5,498 nucleotides of DNA. It comes from Saprospiraceae bacterium (GTDB taxonomy: Bacteria > Bacteroidota > Bacteroidia > Chitinophagales > Saprospiraceae). The stretch's first letter is position 1. Every line of letters begins with the position of its first letter. Location: contig JADZFP010000209.1 in assembly GCA_020849825.1 (NCBI GenBank), forward strand, positions 1 through 5,498, given 5' to 3'. The position numbers were made by a program, and so were the translations under genes. Below are positions 1 to 4,127 of the stretch, piece after piece. The notes below the pieces were generated by a model. That model had not been told where the DNA came from. It saw nothing but the letters and a program-made list of their open reading frames with translations, and searched no databases.

Positions 1-1193
1 ATTTTTTCGCCAATTGGCTCAAAGACCTCGCCGCCTATCAATTGCCCAACGGCGCGGTGCCCTGGGTTATCCCCAGCGTGTTCGGCGGCAACTCCAACGC
101 CTCCGCCGGCTGGGCCGACGCCGCTACCATCATCCCCTGGAACATGTACCTGCTGTACGGCGACAGGCGCTTGCTCGAAGACCAGTACCCCAGCATGAAA
201 GCCTGGGTCGAATACATGCGCGCCCAAAGCAAAAACGACCTCTGGAACACCGGTTTCCATTTCGGCGACTGGCTGTTTTACAGCATCAACGACGACCGCG
301 ACGGGCGCTCGGCCATCACCGACAAATACCTGATCGCGCAGTGCTTTTACATCCATTCCACCCAGATTTTGATCAATGCTGCGCAGGTTTTGGGCAAAAC
401 CGACGACGTGGTGGCCTACTCGGCTTTATTGGAAAAAATAAAACAAGCCTACCGGAACGAATACGTGACGCCCAACGGCCGTCTGGTTTCGCCCACCCAA
501 ACGGCGTATGTGCTGGCCCTGCAGTTCGACCTGCTGCCCGAAGACAAACGCGAGCAGGCCGTGCAGTTTCTGGTCAACAACATCCAGTCGTACAAAAACC
601 ACCTGACCACCGGTTTTCTGGGCACGCCCTACCTCTGTCACGTGCTTACGCGATTCGGCCAAAACGACCTGGCCTACACCCTGCTCAACCAGAAAACCTA
701 CCCCTCCTGGCTCTACCCGGTCACGATGGGCGCTACGACCATCTGGGAGCGCTGGGACGGCATCAAGCCCGACAGCACTTTCCAGGAGGCGTCGATGAAT
801 TCGTTCAACCACTATGCCTACGGCGCCATCGGCGACTGGATGTACCGCAATGTGGCGGGCATCCACCCGGCCGACGATGCTGTGGCGTATAAAAATATCC
901 TCATCCGGCCGCGCCCGGGCGGCGGACTGAGCCATGCGTCGGCCAGCCTGATGACCGGTTACGGCACGGTGCGCTCCGCCTGGCGAAAGGAAGAAACGAA
1001 CCTCTCGCTGGAAGTCGATATTCCGGCCAATACCTCGGCAACGATCTGTATACCAGCCACCAACCTGGAAAACGTACTGGAAAACGGCCGTCCGCTCACG
1101 CAGTCGCCCGGCATTCAGGTGCAGGGCATGCAGGAGGGCTGTGTGGTGGTCAGGGCAGGATCGGGCAACTACCGGTTTGTCAGTCGAAGTTGA
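1..1193 (+). CDS. Alpha-L-rhamnosidase, GH78 family (C-terminal part; start lies before the window)
   Basis: The enzyme hydrolyses terminal alpha-L-rhamnosyl residues from glycosides or polysaccharides such as pectin side chains, by an inverting mechanism. The frame is open from base 3, giving about 396 residues to the TGA at 1191-1193. The opening FFANWLKDLAAYQLPNGAVP and the stretch GWADAATIIPWNMYLLYGD are typical of the second half of the GH78 (alpha/alpha)6 barrel. GATTIWERWDG (codons 729-761) carries the glutamate (747-749) that I equate, from memory of family alignments, with the general base. From about residue 296 (base 888, YKNILIRP) the sequence fits the C-terminal beta-sandwich domain. 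The N-terminal domains, any signal peptide and the DER-type general-acid motif lie upstream and cannot be judged. Downstream rhaM and rhaI on the same strand support rhamnose as the released sugar. Confidence in the family is high; the exact substrate is unknown. Confidence 0.93.
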   Translation, partial: FFANWLKDLAAYQLPNGAVPWVIPSVFGGNSNASAGWADAATIIPWNMYLLYGDRRLLEDQYPSMKAWVEYMRAQSKNDLWNTGFHFGDWLFYSINDDRDGRSAITDKYLIAQCFYIHSTQILINAAQVLGKTDDVVAYSALLEKIKQAYRNEYVTPNGRLVSPTQTAYVLALQFDLLPEDKREQAVQFLVNNIQSYKNHLTTGFLGTPYLCHVLTRFGQNDLAYTLLNQKTYPSWLYPVTMGATTIWERWDGIKPDSTFQEASMNSFNHYAYGAIGDWMYRNVAGIHPADDAVAYKNILIRPRPGGGLSHASASLMTGYGTVRSAWRKEETNLSLEVDIPANTSATICIPATNLENVLENGRPLTQSPGIQVQGMQEGCVVVRAGSGNYRFVSRS

Positions 1194-1206
1194 TTTTTTA
1201 ATAAAA

Positions 1207-1233
1207 ATCCTGTCAATCCTGTTTATCCTGTCT
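1207..1233 (+). repeat. 9-bp tandem repeat, three copies, before rhaM
   Basis: Three head-to-tail units, ATCCTGTCA, ATCCTGTTT and ATCCTGTCT, share the core ATCCTGT with a strict 9-bp period. They fill the middle of the 72-bp gap between the rhamnosidase stop and rhaM. I recall similar ATCCTGT-type intergenic strings in other environmental bacterial genomes but cannot verify that here. The run might be a regulator-binding array, an RNA element or a neutral dispersed repeat. The rest of the gap (1194-1206 and 1234-1265) shows an AT-rich stretch and no convincing TAnnTTTG box, hairpin or Shine-Dalgarno sequence. Confidence 0.8.
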
Positions 1234-1265
1234 CCATAACTTCTTGTCCCAAACCCGCTCCGCCC

Positions 1266-1577
1266 ATGCGCATCGCGTTTAAAATGAAACTTCACCCTGG
1301 CCGGGAAGCCGAATACCGCCGCCGCCACGACGAACTCTGGCCCGAACTGGCCGATTTACTGAAACAAACCGGTATTCGCGAATACTCCATTTTTCTCGAT
1401 CCGGACACGCTGGCCCTGTTCGGCGTGCTCGACATCGACGATCCCGCGCGACTCGACGCCCTGCCGGCGCATCCGGTAATGCAGCGCTGGTGGGCCTATA
1501 TGGCCGATATTATGGAGACGAATCCCGACCAGTCGCCGATCAGTGTACCGCTCACCCAGGTTTTTCACCTTCCCTGA
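1266..1577 (+). CDS. rhaM: L-rhamnose mutarotase
   Basis: RhaM interconverts the alpha and beta anomers of L-rhamnose in the cytoplasm, supplying the isomerase with the anomer it accepts. The 103-residue product matches the ~104-residue family length and lines up with E. coli RhaM (YiiL) from end to end. The conserved Y17-R-R-R-H21 segment corresponds to E. coli Tyr18 and His22, His being the proposed catalytic residue. W25-P-E, the QRWWAYM block (73-79), the signature NPDQSPIS (86-93) and the C-terminal VFHLP are all present. The ATG at 1266 is chosen because MRIAFKMKLHP aligns with the family N-terminus; there is no Shine-Dalgarno sequence before it. The gene sits between the GH78 enzyme and rhaI on one strand, 7 bp before rhaI, so cotranscription with rhaI is likely. 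The fold is a small ferredoxin-like alpha/beta dimer in the family. Confidence 0.96.
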   Translation: MRIAFKMKLHPGREAEYRRRHDELWPELADLLKQTGIREYSIFLDPDTLALFGVLDIDDPARLDALPAHPVMQRWWAYMADIMETNPDQSPISVPLTQVFHLP

Positions 1578-1584
1578 CCCGCTC

Positions 1585-2859
1585 ATGAGACTAGAACCCG
1601 CCCAACTCGCCGCACTTAATGCGCCGCTCCTGACGCAACACCAACGCCGGCTCCACGTCTTGCAGGGAGAAACCGATCGCGCAGAACGCATTATTCAGCA
1701 ACTGATTGATTTCCAGATCGCCATTCCCTCCTGGGCGCTGGGCACGGGAGGCACCCGTTTCGGACGGTTTTCCGGCGGCGGCGAGCCTCGCAGCCTCGAT
1801 GAAAAGATTGAAGATGTGGGGCTCTTGCATGCCCTCAACCGCTCCGGCGGCGCTATTTCGCTGCATATTCCCTGGGATATCCCCGACGACCCCGCCCGCA
1901 TCCGGGCCCTTGCCGAAGGGCTGGGTATTCGTTTCGACGCCGTCAATTCCAACACGTTTCAGGACCAGCCCGGGCAAGCGCTGAGTTACAAATTCGGCTC
2001 CCTGCAACACGTCGATCCGGCCGTGCGCCGGCAGGCTATTGCGCACAACATCGAGGTGATCCGGCACGGTGCGGCACTGGGCTCCGACAGCATCACCGTG
2101 TGGCTGGCCGACGGCTCCTGCTTTCCGGGTCAATTGAATTTCCGGCAGGCTTTTCAACGCACGCTCGACAGTCTGCACGAGATCTACGCCGCCCTGCCCG
2201 CCCATTGGAAAATGTATGTGGAGTACAAGGCCTATGAGCCCAATTTTTACAGCATGACCGTGGGCGACTGGGGTCAATCGCTGTTGTATGCCCAGAAACT
2301 CGGTCCGCAGGCATTTGCGCTCGTCGACCTGGGCCACCACTTGCCCAATGCCAACATCGAACAGATCGTTGCGCTGCTGCTCATGGAAGGCAAACTGGGC
2401 GGGTTTCACTTCAACGATTCCAAATACGGCGACGACGACCTCACGGTGGGCAGCATCAACCCGTATCAGTTGTTCCTTATTTTTAAAGAACTGGTGGAAG
2501 GCTTGAATGCCCGCAAGTTGCCGCATGCCAGTGGCCTGGCCTGGATGATCGATGCCTCGCACAATGTGAAAGACCCGCTGGAAGACCTGTTGCAGTCGGT
2601 CGAGGCGATCAAAATAGCGTATGCGCAGGCCTTGCTGGTCGATCAGACGGCCCTGGCCGAGGCGCAGGAACAAAACGATACAGTGCGGGCGCAGGAGATT
2701 TTACAGGCGGCTTTTCGCACCGACGTGCGTCCCTTGCTGGCCGAGGCGCGCCTGCGGGCGGGTGGAGCGCTCGACCCGCTGGCGGCATTCCGGCATTTGC
2801 AGGTGCGGGCGGCGCTGATACGGGAAAGAGGGGTGGGAACGGCAGCGACGGGGTTGTAA
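1585..2859 (+). CDS. rhaI: L-rhamnose isomerase, Pseudomonas stutzeri type (sugar isomerase)
   Basis: This metal-dependent TIM-barrel enzyme isomerises L-rhamnose to L-rhamnulose in the cytoplasm. The product is 424 residues, near the ~430 of the P. stutzeri enzyme. Metal and catalytic residues known there as Glu219, Asp254, His257, His281, Asp289 and Asp291 correspond here to E213 (YVEYKAYEP), D248 and H251 (VDLGHH), H275 (GGFHFND), D283 and D285 (YGDDD), all at a constant offset of six. D323 in WMIDASHN probably equals Asp327. WLADGSCFPGQ is another family block. The ATG at 1585 is preferred: it opens 7 bp after rhaM, whereas the in-frame GTG at 1543 would overlap rhaM. No Shine-Dalgarno sequence is visible. 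This is not the E. coli RhaA family. P. stutzeri-type enzymes also act on D-allose and other sugars, so specificity is inferred from rhaM and the rhamnosidase alongside. Kinase and aldolase genes do not follow. Confidence 0.93.
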   Translation: MRLEPAQLAALNAPLLTQHQRRLHVLQGETDRAERIIQQLIDFQIAIPSWALGTGGTRFGRFSGGGEPRSLDEKIEDVGLLHALNRSGGAISLHIPWDIPDDPARIRALAEGLGIRFDAVNSNTFQDQPGQALSYKFGSLQHVDPAVRRQAIAHNIEVIRHGAALGSDSITVWLADGSCFPGQLNFRQAFQRTLDSLHEIYAALPAHWKMYVEYKAYEPNFYSMTVGDWGQSLLYAQKLGPQAFALVDLGHHLPNANIEQIVALLLMEGKLGGFHFNDSKYGDDDLTVGSINPYQLFLIFKELVEGLNARKLPHASGLAWMIDASHNVKDPLEDLLQSVEAIKIAYAQALLVDQTALAEAQEQNDTVRAQEILQAAFRTDVRPLLAEARLRAGGALDPLAAFRHLQVRAALIRERGVGTAATGL

Positions 2860-2923
2860 AATGTAATACCCCGAATTTTTGGGATCGTGTATAGCGGAAA
2901 CTAGTTGTTAGACGAGGTGGGCA

Positions 2924-2938
2924 CGGGGCAAAGCCCCG
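2924..2938. repeat. Perfect hairpin CGGGGC-AAA-GCCCCG
   Basis: Six base pairs close a three-base loop. Past one mismatch (2923/2939), three more pairs form (2920-2922 with 2940-2942). It lies in the convergent gap between rhaI and sodA and its right arm is the first part of the 11-bp tandem repeat. No T-tract follows on either strand, so it is not a canonical intrinsic terminator, although a strong GC hairpin between convergent genes could still slow polymerase. Confidence 0.6.
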
Positions 2939-2965
2939 CGCCAGCCCCGCGCCAGCCCCGCGCCA
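2933..2965. repeat. 11-bp tandem repeat, three perfect copies
   Basis: The unit GCCCCGCGCCA occurs three times without a mismatch (2933-2943, 2944-2954, 2955-2965), then decays into GCCTGC. It lies in the 143-bp noncoding gap between the convergent rhaI and sodA genes. Eleven base pairs is close to one helical turn, so each unit presents the same face of DNA. Replication slippage could also produce it and would make copy number variable between strains. Confidence 0.9.
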
Positions 2966-2975
2966 GCCTGCTCAA

Positions 2976-3009
2976 TGCCGCATCGCGGCAAAAGCTGCCT
3001 TGTTATTTC
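2976..3009 (+). terminator. Weak candidate terminator for the rhamnose genes
   Basis: Two alternative hairpins overlap here. TGCCGC-ATC-GCGGCA (2976-2990) is a perfect 6-bp stem. GCGGC-AAAA-GCTGC (2985-2998, with one G-T pair) is followed by CTTGTTATTT, a modest T-rich tail that runs over the sodA stop codon. Reading rightward this could end rhaI transcripts; the tail is too broken for confidence. On the minus strand neither hairpin has a T-tract, so no clear sodA terminator is seen. The rest of 2860-3002 holds only the hairpin and tandem repeat listed separately. Confidence 0.3.
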
Positions 3010-3614
3010 GCAGCCGCGGCAAAACGACGGCTCACTTCGTCCCAGTTGACCACATTCCACCAGGCGCTGACGTAGTCGGGGCGACGGTTCTGGTAGTGGA
3101 GGTAGTAAGCGTGTTCCCACACGTCGAGGCCAAGAACGGGGTGGCCTTGTTGTTCGGCCAGATCCATGAGCGGGTTGTCCTGATTGGGCGTGGAAGAAAT
3201 GAAGAGTTTGCCGTCGGCGCCCACGTTGAGCCATGCCCAGCCGGAGCCGAAGCGTTTGGCGGCAGCATCGGCGAAGTGTTTTTTGCATTCGTCGAAAGAG
3301 CCGAACGCGGCATCGATGGCCGCGGCGAGCTCACCTTCGGGAGCGCCGCCGCCGGAGGGCGCCATGACGTTCCAGAACATGGTATGATTCCAGTGGCCGC
3401 CGCCGTTGTTGCGGATCGGGGCCGGCAGTTTGGACATTTGCGCGAAGAGTTCTTCCAGCGATTTGCCTTCGTGTTCGGTGCCTTGCACGGCGGCATTCAG
3501 GTTATTGACATAAGCTGCGTGGTGTTTGCCGTGGTGGATTTCCATTGTGCGTGCGTCGATATGGGGTTCGAGCGCGGTAGGGGCATAGGGGAGTTCGGGA
3601 AGAGAGAATGACAT
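3003..3614 (-). CDS. sodA: Superoxide dismutase, Fe/Mn family, Mn-type by key residues
   Basis: The enzyme dismutates superoxide to oxygen and hydrogen peroxide, most likely in the cytoplasm since no signal peptide is present. At 203 residues it has the usual bacterial length. Metal ligands are H27 (MEIHHGKHH), H77 (GGHWNH), D164 and H168 (DVWEHAYY); Y35 is the gateway tyrosine. Metal type is suggested by the second-shell glutamine: Q145 in STPNQDNPL with a glycine (G73) at the other position is the MnSOD arrangement, whereas FeSODs carry the glutamine at the position of G73. Cambialistic use of iron cannot be excluded from sequence. The N-terminal helical hairpin domain and C-terminal alpha/beta domain are both complete. 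The ATG at 3614-3612 matches the family start; no Shine-Dalgarno sequence precedes it. The gene converges with rhaI and appears to be transcribed alone from the promoter at 3677-3706. Confidence 0.97.
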   Translation of the reverse strand: MSFSLPELPYAPTALEPHIDARTMEIHHGKHHAAYVNNLNAAVQGTEHEGKSLEELFAQMSKLPAPIRNNGGGHWNHTMFWNVMAPSGGGAPEGELAAAIDAAFGSFDECKKHFADAAAKRFGSGWAWLNVGADGKLFISSTPNQDNPLMDLAEQQGHPVLGLDVWEHAYYLHYQNRRPDYVSAWWNVVNWDEVSRRFAAAAK

Positions 3615-3616
3615 TG

Positions 3617-3711
3617 CGAACTTTGGTTAGTGATTGAGAAAATAAGCCGCCGGGAGCGGTTCCGGGCAGTGTTTTATAAAGATAAAAACAAGCCGGGAGA
3701 TGCAAAGTTCG
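3617..3711. repeat. 9-bp inverted repeat bracketing the sodA promoter and leader
   Basis: CGAACTTTG at 3617-3625 and CAAAGTTCG at 3703-3711 are exact reverse complements. The left arm ends two bases upstream of the sodA start codon; the right arm overlaps the proposed -33 TTTG. Because the right arm lies upstream of the expected transcription start, the pair would act as DNA sites rather than as an RNA stem, if it acts at all. Confidence 0.6.
3677..3706 (-). promoter_or_regulatory. Candidate Bacteroidota-type promoter of sodA
   Basis: Read on the minus strand, TTTG (3706-3703) is followed after 18 bases by TATCTTTA (3684-3677), seven of eight matches to the Bacteroidota -7 consensus TAnnTTTG. 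Transcription would start near 3670, giving a leader of about 55 bases before the sodA ATG. It lies just downstream of a minus-strand terminator, as expected for an independent unit. No transcript data are available to confirm it. Confidence 0.5.
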
Positions 3712-3733
3712 GAATGTCGGACCGGGATTGCGC

Positions 3734-3774
3734 AAAAAAAATCGCCCGACGATCAAGGGACGGACCGGCGGGCG
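3734..3774 (-). terminator. Intrinsic terminator, minus strand, upstream of sodA
   Basis: On the minus strand CGCCCG (3774-3769) pairs with CGGGCG (3748-3743) over a 20-base loop, then after one A come eight T residues (3741-3734). The stem is six GC pairs with a clean U-tract. It would end transcripts arriving from the right (the histidine kinase or a small RNA in 3775-4010) and shield the sodA promoter from read-through. The loop is longer than usual, which lowers confidence slightly. Confidence 0.6.
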
Positions 3775-3866
3775 CTTAAAGCATTTTTCCAGGCGGGAGA
3801 TCCGTTATGGACCGTGCTCGGAAATTGGGAGGAAAACGAAATCCCGTAAAGGCTTTCGCTCAAAAA

Positions 3867-3917
3867 CCTGTGCTTCTGGGAGTAAAAGTGTGTTTCATAG
3901 TGTTATGAAAGCACAGG
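3867..3917. repeat. Nested inverted repeat with bulged hairpin
   Basis: The outer arms CCTGTGCTT (3867-3875) and AAGCACAGG (3909-3917) are a perfect 9-bp inverted repeat. Inside, TTTCATA (3893-3899) and TATGAAA (3904-3910) pair perfectly round the loop GTGT. The inner stem extends by TGTG/CACA past a single bulged G (3911), so the inner hairpin and the outer stem compete for the right-hand arm. This gives two mutually exclusive folds on either strand. It lies in noncoding DNA between the two minus-strand genes. Confidence 0.7.
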
Positions 3918-4015
3918 CAAGCGAGTATTGATGGGCCTTCACCGGCTATTAAACGGGGGGAGAATGCAAAAGAGGGGGGTAAAAGGGGCTACAAATCGGC
4001 TTTTGAAACCCTTGG

Positions 4016-4023
4016 CAAAGGTA
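4016..4023 (-). promoter_or_regulatory. Isolated perfect -7 box (TAnnTTTG) on the minus strand
   Basis: TACCTTTG on the minus strand matches the Bacteroidota -7 consensus at every fixed position. The region 18-20 bases upstream is GC-rich and lacks TTG, so the -33 element is absent or divergent. It would fire toward the minus-strand terminator at 3774-3734. One such 8-mer can occur by chance; the placement inside a gene-free gap is the only reason to list it. Confidence 0.25.
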
Positions 4024-4045
4024 AAAGCCGCCCCACGGCCGACCT

Positions 4046-4071
4046 ATCGGGATAAATACCCGATTTTTTTT
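4046..4071 (+). terminator. Intrinsic terminator, plus strand, with no visible plus-strand gene
   Basis: ATCGGG (4046-4051) pairs with CCCGAT (4059-4064) round a 7-base loop, and the last base begins a run of eight T residues (4064-4071). This is a textbook arrangement for rightward transcription, but no plus-strand gene is recognisable between 3615 and 4045. It may end an unrecognised plus-strand RNA or block antisense transcription into the kinase gene, whose stop codon is at 4130-4128. Confidence 0.6.
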
Positions 4072-4086
4072 CAGGGTTTTCCCTGA
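4071..4086. repeat. Hairpin TCAGGG-TTTT-CCCTGA next to the T-tract
   Basis: A perfect 6-bp stem with a 4-base loop abuts the T-tract of the preceding terminator, sharing base 4071. It sits about 42 bases past the kinase stop codon in the minus direction. On the minus strand it is followed by eight A residues, not T, so it is not a standard terminator for the kinase gene; it might act as a 3'-end stabilising structure. Confidence 0.55.
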
Positions 4087-4127
4087 TAGCCTGTTGCCGG
4101 AAAAATTTTGTTGGGCCGGAATGATCT

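Larger units (their letters stand above)
3734..4023 (-). ncRNA. Candidate small RNA in the sodA-kinase gap (speculative)
   Basis: The 513-bp gap 3615-4127 holds no open frame resembling a protein. Within it, a perfect TAnnTTTG box on the minus strand (TACCTTTG, 4023-4016) stands upstream of the strong minus-strand terminator at 3774-3734, which would give an RNA of roughly 270 bases. Its centre holds an 11-pair bulged hairpin within a longer inverted repeat (3867-3917). Against it: there is no clear -33 TTG at the right distance from the box, and the same bases could be a long 3' untranslated region of the kinase mRNA. I see no signature sequence of RNase P RNA, tmRNA, SRP RNA or a known riboswitch. 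The plus strand is an alternative template because a plus-strand terminator lies at 4046-4071. Confidence 0.25.

Noticed and set aside
1194..1265. Separate promoter for rhaM
   Set aside because: No TAnnTTTG box or properly spaced TTTG is visible in the gap, so cotranscription from upstream is the simpler reading.
1543..1584. GTG at 1543 as the start of rhaI
   Set aside because: It would overlap rhaM by 35 bp and add 14 residues that read as out-of-frame rhaM sequence. The ATG at 1585 fits family length better.
1591..2673. Minus-strand open frame of 360 codons opposite rhaI
   Set aside because: The plus strand has all isomerase catalytic residues; the antisense translation has no family resemblance.
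2870..2883. CCCGAATTTTTGGG as a terminator just after rhaI
   Set aside because: The stem is about five pairs with a G-T pair and no T-tract follows it; too weak to call.
2933..2965. CRISPR-like array
   Set aside because: The three units are 11 bp and directly adjacent with no spacers, and there are no cas genes in the window.
3000..3611. Plus-strand open frame of 203 codons opposite sodA
   Set aside because: It is the exact complement of a clear superoxide dismutase gene; GC-rich coding DNA commonly leaves the opposing frame open.
3728..3931. Plus-strand open frame of 67 codons in the sodA-kinase gap
   Set aside because: It begins at a TTG inside the A-tract of a terminator, is very Lys/Arg/Ser-rich without any recognisable motif, and overlaps the nested hairpin. 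It looks like a chance frame.
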